Source: Spirosoma pollinicola
Lineage (GTDB): Bacteria > Bacteroidota > Bacteroidia > Cytophagales > Spirosomataceae
Direction of reading: 5' to 3'
NCBI RefSeq assembly: GCF_002831565.1
Contig: NZ_CP025096.1
Span: 1,612,001 to 1,676,000, forward strand
DNA length: 64,000 bases
The position numbers were made by a program, and so were the translations under genes. Each line of letters starts with the position of its first letter. The stretch's first letter is position 1. Below the pieces are notes generated by a model. That model saw only the letters and a program-made list of their open reading frames with translations. It was not told the origin of the DNA and made no database searches. Below are positions 16,278 to 24,489 of the stretch, piece after piece.

Positions 16278-17828
16278 TTAGTTTAAGGGCTCTGTTGATG
16301 ACGTGAGTGAGTCGGCAGGTTGGGGAATATCCAGCGACTCGTAGCTTATAATTTTACAGGTGACCCGGGTTCCCCGATCGCTATCGGGAGCTGATTTTAT
16401 GGGCGATGAGTTTGGCTCTATGTTGTTAAAAAAGACTTTCTCCGTTTTATAAAGACCGCCCCCATCTTTGTAATAGTTCACCTGAACCACCACGTAGGTA
16501 AACGATAAACGAGTAGGATTATTCAATTGAAGCTGTAAATGCTTGATGCCCCCAAATAGGCCAACTTTAAAATTTGTCGCTTTTACCTTAACGCTTTTTA
16601 CCGCCATCAACGCTTCTTGTCGAAGTCGCTCCAGCCGTTTGATTTCGGCCAGTTGTTGAATCCGGGCTGCTTCGGTGTCAGGCGGAGTGGCGGCTCTTAC
16701 CGAATCGCTGATGGTTGATGGATTGGTAGAAGTTGGCTTACTGATTTGCCCAGACTTATCCCTGACGGTTATGTAATAAACACCGGCGAGAATGAGTATG
16801 ACAAAGGCGCCCAAAGCAACCATTTTTCCAGCACTATTGCTTTTTGGTGGCTTGGTCTCCCGGTTTGGCAGAACAGGCGCTGCTTGCACGGTCGTTAACG
16901 GCCTGGCGTTAGTTGTTACTCTCTGTTCCGGGACGACAGTAGGCAAAGTTTTTGGTTCAGAACGAGTTACTCTGCTGGCCTGCAAATAGTCGAGTTCGGT
17001 TTGTTTGAGTAGCCAGGTCAACTCATCGGGGTCATTCAGTCGGTCGCCCGGTTTCTTTTTCAACAAACTGTCGAGCAGCGTAGTAAAGGGGCCTAGTGAC
17101 TGCCCGCTGGCCGAGATAGTTAGTGGGGGCGGGGTATCGGCGAGTACCTTATTCATAAAGGTAACGATGCCTGAATGGTCGCCCATAGCAAAGGGCACTT
17201 TGCCAGTCAAACATTCGTACAACACCACACCTAATGAATAATAATCGGTGGCTGTACCTACCCCTTTTGGGTCGTTAAACTGCTCGGGCGAGGCATATTC
17301 GTAGGTCATTAACGATTGTCCGGTCATGGTATTCGACTGGTCGTGCAGTCGAGCTACCCCGAAATCGGTCAACAGAAAATGCAGTTCACCACTCGGCAGG
17401 GGGCGGTACAGAATGTTATCGGGCTTAATATCGCGGTGGATAATTCCCTGTGAATGAATCGCCTTGAAGGCACTTGCCATTTGCAGACCTAACCGAATGG
17501 TAGTCGGCACATCCAGATGGCCATTCGCTTTAAGAAGGTCACACACACTGCCGCCTTCGATCAACTCCATAACAATATAGGGCAATTCGGCCTCCAGCTG
17601 CACCTCGCGAATTTTAACGATATTGGGGTGGGCGATGCTGGTCATTATGGCCGATTCCCGCTGAAACCGCCGAAGGGTCTCTGCATCGGTATTGAGCGCA
17701 AAGTGTTTAATAGCAACAAGGTCGCCCGTGTCCAGATGGCGTGCTTTGAGAATACGGGCATTACTACGGCCCAACTCACTCAGTATTTCGTATCCGGGAA
17801 ACTGGGTGTTAAATCGAACGGTAGCCAT
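16278..17828 (-). CDS. Transmembrane Ser/Thr protein kinase with FxLYD-like ectodomain (kinase 2)
   Basis: 516 residues from the ATG at 17828, which overlaps the PP2C stop as TAATG; a longer frame to 17897 exists but would run inside the phosphatase gene. Kinase residues: Lys41 in VAIK, HRDIKPDN (131-138), DFG (155-157), SPEQF. The same degenerate glycine loop ELGRSNARI as kinase 1. A membrane helix at about 336-354 is followed by a short coiled coil (about 385-412, AEIKRLERLRQEAL) and a beta-rich domain (about 412-500; LQLNNPTRLSFTYVVVQVNY, GLYKTEKVFFNNIEPNS) that resembles FxLYD domains, facing the periplasm. This is a plausible sensor in place of PASTA. Translational coupling with the phosphatase suggests balanced production of the two opposing enzymes. 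Confidence 0.93.
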   Translation of the reverse strand: MATVRFNTQFPGYEILSELGRSNARILKARHLDTGDLVAIKHFALNTDAETLRRFQRESAIMTSIAHPNIVKIREVQLEAELPYIVMELIEGGSVCDLLKANGHLDVPTTIRLGLQMASAFKAIHSQGIIHRDIKPDNILYRPLPSGELHFLLTDFGVARLHDQSNTMTGQSLMTYEYASPEQFNDPKGVGTATDYYSLGVVLYECLTGKVPFAMGDHSGIVTFMNKVLADTPPPLTISASGQSLGPFTTLLDSLLKKKPGDRLNDPDELTWLLKQTELDYLQASRVTRSEPKTLPTVVPEQRVTTNARPLTTVQAAPVLPNRETKPPKSNSAGKMVALGAFVILILAGVYYITVRDKSGQISKPTSTNPSTISDSVRAATPPDTEAARIQQLAEIKRLERLRQEALMAVKSVKVKATNFKVGLFGGIKHLQLQLNNPTRLSFTYVVVQVNYYKDGGGLYKTEKVFFNNIEPNSSPIKSAPDSDRGTRVTCKIISYESLDIPQPADSLTSSTEPLN

Positions 17829-19285
17829 TAGGGGTGGATCGGTTTGGTCGGAACAGATTGTTTCTGTACAGCAATAGAAATAATAGTATTGAGGCACGTA
17901 TCCTGCCGGATTGCGGCCCGAACCGGTAGGTCTACACGCTTGAAATATACTTTATTTAAGACTAGCCGGGCTTCACCCGTTGTTTCGATACCGGTTTTAA
18001 ATCCGCTGATGATCAGATTGTTCAACTGAATTGTGCCCCTACGCTCAACGCGCATCGCGAGCATTGAATTGGCCGAATCGCGTGGAGCGATAACGGTTAA
18101 CTGATTCCGGCCTATAATGGCCAGTAAGGAATCGGTCAGGGATACCGGCTTATCAATTCTCAACGTATCATCGGTCAACACAAGTTGATGATCGGCGCTT
18201 CGATGAGCGGTTTGCAGAAGCGAGTCCAGTCGCAGGGAAGGCACAGGCAGGGCGGCAACTGTGTCGGGCAGAGAATGTGCCACATTCAGGCTGTCAACAA
18301 TCGACGCAGTCGTTGCCGATGGCCAGGATTGATACCACACAATACCCGCAATACCGCAAATGGCGACAAGGCCCATTAATACCCATCTGCCTGTTGAGGA
18401 ACGTTTGACCGGCTCCGGCTTAATTGGTTGCTCTACAGCGGGTACCAATGGGGCGACGGGAACAACCGGCGGTTTTCTCGACCGGGCCGATTTCGGATTT
18501 GGCAAGTTTACGGGCGCTGCTGGTTCGCTGGTTCGGACATCATTTCGGGCCAGAACAACCGTAATGTTATCGTTGCCTCCCTGATGATTGGCTACCCTGA
18601 CCAATTCGGAAAGTTGCTTGTCGAGGGAAATCGGTCGGTTCAAAACAGCTTTTATCTGGGCCTGGGTTATCATATCGGTCAGGCCATCGCTGCATAACAG
18701 CAGTTGATCGCCGGGTTGAAAATCCGTTTCGCCGGAATCCAGAAAATTTGGATCATCCACACGATGGGGGCTTGAGCCAACATCGCGCAGAATTTCGTTT
18801 CGGCGGGGGTGCGCCATTGCTTCGGCTTCGGTCAATTCATTGGCATCTTCCCGAACGCCTACCAGCGAATGATCCTGGGTCAACTTCGTGAGTTCGCCCT
18901 GTCGATAGCGGTACAGGCGCGTATCGCCTACATGAACAAAGTATAATTTGCTGGTGCTGACATCGGCCAGAGCGGCTGTCAGTACACAGCACATCTGGCC
19001 CAGCCGAAGGTCCTGCTCGCGTTGCTCATTGATCTGGTTATTGGCAAATACGACGGATTCGCGCAACATCGAAAGCGGGTCGCCGTTGGGCGTTGCCATG
19101 TAGCGTTCAATAGACTCTTTTGCAATTGCAGCAGCCCGGTCACCACCCGCATAACCGCCTACGCCATCAATGACCGTTAATAAGGCGCTCGACTCCGACC
19201 AGAGCGGAGTACAGATAAACGTGTCCTGATTATCTTTCCGACGCTGGCCAACATCGGTCAACCCGGCGATAAGTAATTCATTCAT
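17828..19285 (-). CDS. PP2C-type Ser/Thr phosphatase with membrane anchor and ectodomain
   Basis: 485 residues. Catalytic PP2C domain 1-248 with RKDNQD (16-21), VIDGVGGY (Asp40, Gly41), FVHVGDTRLY (117-125), LLLCSDGLTD (196-204) and GGNDNITVV (237-244); these hold the metal-binding aspartates. A Pro-rich linker leads to one membrane helix (301-320) and a 165-residue periplasmic part whose second half (RGTIQLNNLIISGFKTGIET and what follows) reads like short beta-helix rungs. It should remove phosphates from Ser/Thr kinase targets, comparable to PstP in actinobacteria, which also has a membrane helix. Start and stop touch neighbours: the stop overlaps the kinase ATG. The ectodomain function is unknown. 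Confidence 0.93.
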   Translation of the reverse strand: MNELLIAGLTDVGQRRKDNQDTFICTPLWSESSALLTVIDGVGGYAGGDRAAAIAKESIERYMATPNGDPLSMLRESVVFANNQINEQREQDLRLGQMCCVLTAALADVSTSKLYFVHVGDTRLYRYRQGELTKLTQDHSLVGVREDANELTEAEAMAHPRRNEILRDVGSSPHRVDDPNFLDSGETDFQPGDQLLLCSDGLTDMITQAQIKAVLNRPISLDKQLSELVRVANHQGGNDNITVVLARNDVRTSEPAAPVNLPNPKSARSRKPPVVPVAPLVPAVEQPIKPEPVKRSSTGRWVLMGLVAICGIAGIVWYQSWPSATTASIVDSLNVAHSLPDTVAALPVPSLRLDSLLQTAHRSADHQLVLTDDTLRIDKPVSLTDSLLAIIGRNQLTVIAPRDSANSMLAMRVERRGTIQLNNLIISGFKTGIETTGEARLVLNKVYFKRVDLPVRAAIRQDTCLNTIISIAVQKQSVPTKPIHP

Positions 19286-19348
19286 TCGAAACAGGAAAAG
19301 TGGATACGATCTGATTAAACAACTCGTCTGAAACCCGTTGGTTTGACC

Positions 19349-19432
19349 TTATCGGGGTAAGTTCTGAAAATGCCTGACCACCAGAAAAAGGACAAACAAG
19401 AAGAGAAGCAGCACAAGCAAAAAGTCGATCAT
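19349..19432 (-). CDS. Possible 27-residue single-pass membrane peptide
   Basis: ATG at 19432, TAA at 19349-19351. The peptide starts MIDFLLVLLLFLFVLF and ends VVRHFQNLPR: one continuous membrane helix with a basic end. Its ATG comes only four bases after the stop of the upstream FHA gene, a spacing typical of coupled genes, and the gap between FHA and PP2C has no other use. Such peptides often regulate membrane enzymes. The frame is short enough that chance cannot be excluded. Confidence 0.4.
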   Translation of the reverse strand: MIDFLLVLLLFLFVLFLVVRHFQNLPR

Positions 19433-19436
19433 TGGG

Positions 19437-20447
19437 TTAAGCGTTGCGTTGGAAGTGAAGCGTAACCATACTATTGAGCAGGATTTGTGCTTTATCGGAC
19501 AGGTCAAACCATTGAGGGCTAGCCGGTTCGCTACGCGGAATCAGTTGCTCATTCACACGCGTTTCGTTGCGGCTAAAGGAGGCTATCTGGAACGAGTGCG
19601 TCGAATCGTTGTAACGAATTCGGGCGTGTGGATTCGATACATAGGCCGATTCGAGAAGTAAATAATTTGGAAAATGCTGGTTGTCGCTTTCTTTCCGGGC
19701 AATGATAATTTCCCGATCACGCATCAGATAGGTGTCCTCTTTATTCAGTTCGGCAATGTAATAGCTAACGTGCGCCAGGCCAGCGTCGAGGCTGCGCGGC
19801 AGGGCAGCTGGCGCAATTTTAGTTGCTCCCGGTGCTGCGGACGTTTGCCCATTTGACGGGGCGGCTGCATTGAAATTGAATTTTACGACAAAGGCACCCG
19901 GCTCGCGAAAGTCGATATGCTGGAACGTGCTCAGGTCGACATCTACCTTTTCATAGCGGTTCGTTTGCTTAACCCGCCGGGTTACGTTTACTCGCTCGGG
20001 GGCGGAATTAGCCTGCACATTCCCCGGCAAAATACCTGTTAACGCACCAATTACTTTCACGTCGGTCGGGCTCACCGTTTCTCCGCCAAACTCGCGACCG
20101 GCACCAAATTTAAAAAACCAGCTTGATGCCACTGGCGACACCCGCCCGTATTCACTTTTATGCATGTCAATCACCGCATTGAACGCCTGAACGGCTTCGT
20201 TCACCACGACAGGAAATGCATTTTGGCGATTTTCGTAGGTGTCGGGATGCAGAACAATCAGAAAGTGCGCGTTGAATAGCATACTCGACCCAACAGACTC
20301 GCGCTGGATAGAATCGTCGAAACTGGCTACCAGTTCGTCCAGTATACGTTTGTTTGTGACGGTAGTAGCCGGGCTGGTATCCGTTTGGCTGGATGGAATA
20401 ATCAGGTTACTCAATTTTCCGAGCCAACCACCGGGTTGATTTGCCAT
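19437..20447 (-). CDS. FHA-like protein, first gene of the kinase/SEDS-PBP cluster
   Basis: 336 residues without signal peptide. The start is a Trp/Leu amphipathic segment (GGWLGKLSNLIIPSS) comparable with the first residues of the other FHA protein at the end of the cluster. A central alpha/beta domain of unknown family (about 35-200; FNAHFLIVLHPDTYENRQ) is followed by an Ala/Pro-rich linker and a C-terminal FHA fold (about 240-333) with REIIIARKE in place of the IGR strand, SNPHARIRY (271-279) in place of SRxHA, NETRVNE and the closing LHF strand. The FHA pocket is divergent, the Gly of GR being Ala, so phosphothreonine binding needs testing. It opens the operon; 200 bases upstream are non-coding and must hold its promoter, which I cannot define. 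Confidence 0.8.
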   Translation of the reverse strand: MANQPGGWLGKLSNLIIPSSQTDTSPATTVTNKRILDELVASFDDSIQRESVGSSMLFNAHFLIVLHPDTYENRQNAFPVVVNEAVQAFNAVIDMHKSEYGRVSPVASSWFFKFGAGREFGGETVSPTDVKVIGALTGILPGNVQANSAPERVNVTRRVKQTNRYEKVDVDLSTFQHIDFREPGAFVVKFNFNAAAPSNGQTSAAPGATKIAPAALPRSLDAGLAHVSYYIAELNKEDTYLMRDREIIIARKESDNQHFPNYLLLESAYVSNPHARIRYNDSTHSFQIASFSRNETRVNEQLIPRSEPASPQWFDLSDKAQILLNSMVTLHFQRNA

Positions 20448-20651
20448 GTATAGACGAGTTAGGGAGGAGTTTTATTCTTATAAACGTCAACAATATCGTC
20501 TTTCTTTGGTTTGGTTCGGGGTATTTTTAATTTAAAAGGTTTTGCCCCTATTCAATGTAATTCAGTATCATTACCAATCTGCTTGCCCGTGTGGTGGCGG
20601 CTCCCTTGCCCTCCGGTGTTATCCGGCAAGACTAAATTCCGGAGCTGAATG

Positions 20652-20924
20652 TCAGGTTGGGCGAGGCAACCGCGGGATGAATTGACGATTGAAGTGAGCT
20701 AGTGAATTCGAATCGGTTGGGCCATGAAAAAATGTGTTCATGTTGGTGTGTCTGCGCTCCTTTTTGATCCGATTGAACAAGGCATTAATTGCTTCCTTTT
20801 CTTCGTCCAGTATCTGAATAATACGCCCGCTAAGGCAAAGCAAAGTTGCCGGAATAATGCCAAAACAGGCATCGTCCCGGCGACTTTGCAGAAGAAGAGT
20901 AGCCAGTTCGATCTCCAGGAGCAA
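20652..20924 (-). CDS. Doubtful hypothetical protein, 90 residues
   Basis: The frame needs a TTG start at 20924; no ATG or GTG lies upstream before a stop. The product has an acidic-basic helical run (EEKEAINALFNRIKKERR) that looks protein-like, but nothing is recognised, and an ATG-started frame exists on the other strand (20724-20933). The surrounding gap 20448-20972 also shows a GC-rich stretch (20588-20650) with short complementary blocks, and otherwise nothing I can support. Confidence 0.25.
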   Translation of the reverse strand: MLLEIELATLLLQSRRDDACFGIIPATLLCLSGRIIQILDEEKEAINALFNRIKKERRHTNMNTFFHGPTDSNSLAHFNRQFIPRLPRPT

Positions 20925-20972
20925 CTCGATTGAGGTACTTACGTAAACAACACAATAATCCAGTAATCTGTA

Positions 20973-23513
20973 TCAGTACTTGCCTATTACCACGGTTTGG
21001 CCATACCGACCGTTGGCATTGAATGCTTTAAATTTAATTGTGCCGGTGCTGGAAACGGGTTCCTTGTAGACTGGGCTGGTTTGGGTAGGCTCTGTACCGT
21101 CTGTTGTGTAGCGTATCGTTAAACCCGGGAATTGCACATTGGCAGCCACTTTTCCGTTAATGACCTTTGCGCCAACGGCAGGAATACGATACTGGTAACC
21201 GCCAGCATACGAATCTAGGCGGGGAAGCTCCCGTTTACCTACCGTATTGATAAACGCAGACCAGGCCTGGTTGTATAACGGTTCACTTTTTGCCTCGTCT
21301 TTCTCCAGTGCCCAGGTGGGGTCTTTAGCCCAGGCTCGCTCGGCCACGGCCAACAACTTTGGAAATAGTTTGTACTCAAATTGCTGGGGTGACCTGTTTG
21401 TCTCCGACCAAAGAGGGGCTTCTATACCAACAATGTTCGCCTTGCCTTTTTCTGTCAACGCTTCCCGGCTTTTGATCATGGAGGAGCTGATTCGATTACC
21501 GGTATTATCGTCTTTCAGGTTTCTGAGGTAGTCGTATGGAATAAAGTAAAAAGGCTTGTCGATGTCTACGTAGCCGCCCCAATATTGGCCTGGCTCTTCG
21601 GATGATTGGTTGTAGGCGAGGTCTAGATACAAGTGCGTGACAGGTGTTAAAATCACTTTGTAACCAGCATTGGCCATTCGGTAGGCAAGGTCTTCTGCCC
21701 CTGAGCCGGGACTATTTTTCCAGACATTCACCCGAAAATTCTGAGAGACAAATGTTGGGTTTGGCACCCAGATCGACCGACCATTTTGCTTCACTTTTTT
21801 AAGACCAATTTCCTCCCAGCCAGAGAGAAACAAGCCACGGGTTTTGAGGAGTTGATTTACTTTACCGAAGTAATAATACCACAGGTCGTCGGCGTCTTTA
21901 ACAGATGGGTTTTTGGCAATCAGTTGTTGTACCGAGGGTGATTTTTCCCAAACGCCCCCCGGCACCTCATCACCCCCAAAATGAATCGTTTGTAAAGGGG
22001 CACCCGCTTCTTTATACATAGCCCGTAAATCATCGACAACCCGTTCCAGAAAGGCATAGGTCGACGGCAGCGATACGTCGATTACATTGTCGTTCCAACC
22101 CTGCACTGACCGATAGACCGATTTGTCGTTCAGGTCGTGAAGAAGGTAGCGTTCGGCTTCAGTTTTATTACCCGCTTTCATAAACCGCTCGTAGCGGGCA
22201 TCCATTGCTTTTATGGCGGCCCGGGCGTGTCCCGGCGATTCAATCTCCGGAATTACGACAATGTGTCGGTCGTGGGCGTATTTCAGGATGTCTACGAAAT
22301 CGGCTTTGCTGAAGAAGCCCGTACCCGCTGTATTCGCTGAGCTGGGGCCGGAACCATAAGATGGAATAAGCTTCTTGTTCGGATCTGTTGTATGGGCCCG
22401 TACAGCACCAACCGATGTTAATTCGGGCAGAGACGGCATCTCAATCCGCCAGCCTTCATCTTCGCTAAAGTGAAAATGGAATGTATTCAGCTTGTATAAA
22501 GCCATGGCGTCCAGCACTTTGATCACTTCTGATTTTGGCTGGAAGTTCCGGGCCATATCCATCATCAGGGCCCGATACGCAAAACGGGGAGCGTCGTTTA
22601 CCATCATTCCCGGCAGGCTAATTGAACTTGCCTTACCCGCAAAAGCAGACGCTGGGAGTAACGATTGCAGGGACTGAATGCCGTAGAAGATACCTGCGCC
22701 GGTAGATGCCGATATAACGATTCCCGATGCGCTCACCTGTAGCTCATACCCCTCAGCAGCAAGCGACGCTTTTTTTCGGAGAGCAATGGTTTTGCCCGTA
22801 GCCTGCGCCTGAATAGCGGGCTTTTTTCCTAACGCTGTTTTCAGGCTGTTGGCCAGAAAGTCAGCTTCGTTACTAAACGCCTTATCAGTCACAATAACCA
22901 CCTGATTATCCAGCGCAAACGGGGCTCCTTTTTCAGCGTAGAAAACGGGCGTCGGAAATACTCTGGGAAGCTTATCGTCGGAGATTGCCTTTATTTTTTC
23001 GTTTTGGTCGAAGATTTTTTCGGCCAGCGCACGGTCAGATTTCTCATAGATCGTGCCTGACTTTATGGCTACGTCAACAGGGTAAGCCTGTTCCGGGTTT
23101 TTGTCCAACACCAAATAAAAACCAACTGGAAAATCGGTTTTGTTACGAATTTTTCCGGCCAGAACCTCTATCGTTGTCGATTGGCCGGGAGCCAGTTTTG
23201 AGAATTTTGGTCCCGGACTTATATAATGTAAATCGCCATTAAAGAGCTTTACCTGAGCTTTGGATGCATCGAAACTGCTGGGGTTGCCACCGTTGAAAAA
23301 CAGTTTCCAGCCACTGGCGGGCAGGTCTTCATTGCCAGTGTTTGTAAGTGTTAAAACCGAGTGAGAACGACCCTTGTTCTGGTAGTTGTTATCGACCAGT
23401 TCCAGCGAGATGGTCAGTGGTTTGGATGGACCTTCCGAAACTGTGGCAGGTAATGGATAGCTGATGAAAAATGACAGGCAAAAAAGGATTAACCCCAGGG
23501 TGTACGTTCTCAT
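20973..23513 (-). CDS. Beta-N-acetylhexosaminidase, GH20, secreted
   Basis: 846 residues with an N-terminal signal peptide (TLGLILFCLSFFISYPLPA). An N-terminal carbohydrate-binding CHB_HEX-like domain (about 30-170), a GH20b alpha/beta domain (about 185-305) and the catalytic barrel (about 308-730) with the paired catalytic acids Asp515-Glu516 in HFGGDEVPGG. The C-terminus has a chitobiase-type Ig-like domain (VNGKVAANVQFPGLTIRYTTDGTEPTQ). It releases terminal GlcNAc/GalNAc from chitin oligomers or glycoproteins in the periplasm or outside. Stands alone: no SusC/D pair or transporter adjacent. A 12-base inverted repeat with a 36-base spacer is placed 40 bases upstream of its start. Confidence 0.93.
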   Translation of the reverse strand: MRTYTLGLILFCLSFFISYPLPATVSEGPSKPLTISLELVDNNYQNKGRSHSVLTLTNTGNEDLPASGWKLFFNGGNPSSFDASKAQVKLFNGDLHYISPGPKFSKLAPGQSTTIEVLAGKIRNKTDFPVGFYLVLDKNPEQAYPVDVAIKSGTIYEKSDRALAEKIFDQNEKIKAISDDKLPRVFPTPVFYAEKGAPFALDNQVVIVTDKAFSNEADFLANSLKTALGKKPAIQAQATGKTIALRKKASLAAEGYELQVSASGIVISASTGAGIFYGIQSLQSLLPASAFAGKASSISLPGMMVNDAPRFAYRALMMDMARNFQPKSEVIKVLDAMALYKLNTFHFHFSEDEGWRIEMPSLPELTSVGAVRAHTTDPNKKLIPSYGSGPSSANTAGTGFFSKADFVDILKYAHDRHIVVIPEIESPGHARAAIKAMDARYERFMKAGNKTEAERYLLHDLNDKSVYRSVQGWNDNVIDVSLPSTYAFLERVVDDLRAMYKEAGAPLQTIHFGGDEVPGGVWEKSPSVQQLIAKNPSVKDADDLWYYYFGKVNQLLKTRGLFLSGWEEIGLKKVKQNGRSIWVPNPTFVSQNFRVNVWKNSPGSGAEDLAYRMANAGYKVILTPVTHLYLDLAYNQSSEEPGQYWGGYVDIDKPFYFIPYDYLRNLKDDNTGNRISSSMIKSREALTEKGKANIVGIEAPLWSETNRSPQQFEYKLFPKLLAVAERAWAKDPTWALEKDEAKSEPLYNQAWSAFINTVGKRELPRLDSYAGGYQYRIPAVGAKVINGKVAANVQFPGLTIRYTTDGTEPTQTSPVYKEPVSSTGTIKFKAFNANGRYGQTVVIGKY

Positions 23514-23552
23514 TCTATTGAAAATAAACTTAAAGACAAGCCTGATAAGTAG

Positions 23553-23612
23553 CCCATCGGGTAGGGCAATGCCTTAGCAGAACGCTAGTGTGGCATCACG
23601 CTACCCGATGGG
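23553..23612. repeat. Inverted repeat upstream of the hexosaminidase gene
   Basis: CCCATCGGGTAG (23553-23564) and CTACCCGATGGG (23601-23612) are exact reverse complements separated by 36 bases, and the spacer itself can pair partly (GGCAATGCC, GGCAT). It could be an operator, a 5' leader hairpin or a stray terminator. The remaining gap 23613-23837 holds no gene I can support. Confidence 0.55.
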
Positions 23613-23837
23613 AAGACAAACTAAATAAAATTTTACGACAACATGCCTCTCCGCAATTCTTTCACGGTATAGTTGGCAGTCCGGGCGGTGATGGCCATGA
23701 ACGTGAGCGATGGATATTGTGTAGAGGTCATGCATGTGCCATTGCACTTCTGTGTTCACAGTGCCGCACAGCGGACCGTCTGTGTGGTAAAAAAAAATGC
23801 TCAGGTACTTATCTGAAAAATTCAGGGATATCTGGAT

Positions 23838-24278
23838 TTACTCTTCTTTATAATGCCTGATATCCAATAACGTAACTGTTTCATACCAGTACGTTTTCAA
23901 ATTAGCTAAATACTGCTTCCAGTCAGCATAGCTAAACGGTTTAGTCGTAAACGAAGAGGCTCCGTAGGTATATGCACGTTCAACCAGGGTGGGTGTTTTA
24001 TTTGCCGATAGCATGACCACAGGTAATACACGCCCTTTGGGATGAGCCCGAAGCAGCGCCAGAAAGTCTAATCCATCAACTTTATCCTGCAAATCAATAT
24101 CCAGCAAAACTATTTTTGGCCCTTTACCTTCCAGGTGCTCAATGTAATTTTTAGCTTCATCAAAACTGCTCACATGGATGAACGAGGCTTCTGGGAAACT
24201 ACTTACAGAAGCCCGTTGTAAAACATCAGCAATTAATGGGTCGTCGTCTACTAGCAAAATCGGAAATTGCTGCGGCAT
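23838..24278 (-). CDS. Single-domain response regulator (receiver only)
   Basis: 146 residues forming one receiver domain: acidic pair in VDDDP (residues 10-12), phospho-acceptor Asp in LLDIDLQ (about residue 58), Ser in VVMLSAN and Lys in FTTKPF. All pocket residues are present. After the receiver there is only a short tail (KTYWYETVTLLDIRHYKEE) and no DNA-binding domain, so it works by protein contacts, like CheY or Spo0F. No kinase gene is adjacent; the partner must lie elsewhere. Monocistronic, with an AT-rich upstream gap. Confidence 0.9.
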   Translation of the reverse strand: MPQQFPILLVDDDPLIADVLQRASVSSFPEASFIHVSSFDEAKNYIEHLEGKGPKIVLLDIDLQDKVDGLDFLALLRAHPKGRVLPVVMLSANKTPTLVERAYTYGASSFTTKPFSYADWKQYLANLKTYWYETVTLLDIRHYKEE

Positions 24279-24489
24279 AAGAGGTTTATAAGGCAGTTTT
24301 GAGGCTAAACTTACGATAGGAAAATGTATTTAGAGTAAAGCCCCGGTTAAAATAGTGCGTAAGAATGGATGGTAGTAGAAAAACTTAACCTGAAATTTCT
24401 ACTATATCTTACTTGATTTTCCTAAGGTCGGGCCAGGTGTTGACAACTGTATGTCAGCAGAGATTACCGCCTGGCCATAAACAAGGCTG

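Noticed and set aside
17829-17897. Extended N-terminus of kinase 2
   Set aside because: Would overlap the phosphatase by 69 bases; the ATG at 17828 gives the same first residues as the paralogue.
20724-20933. Plus-strand ATG frame starting MKKCVHVG in the gap upstream of the FHA operon
   Set aside because: Overlaps the minus-strand frame 20652-20924 almost fully, has no recognisable motif, and ends without a sensible context; neither strand can be decided.
23588-23860. Plus-strand 90-residue frame with many Cys, His and Arg
   Set aside because: Overlaps the inverted repeat and the end of a clear receiver gene; composition looks like non-coding DNA.
24426-24475. GGCCAGG...CCTGGCC inverted repeat between the WYL regulator and the receiver gene
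   Set aside because: Only seven-base arms with a spacer above 30 bases and no U-run; weak as a terminator or operator.
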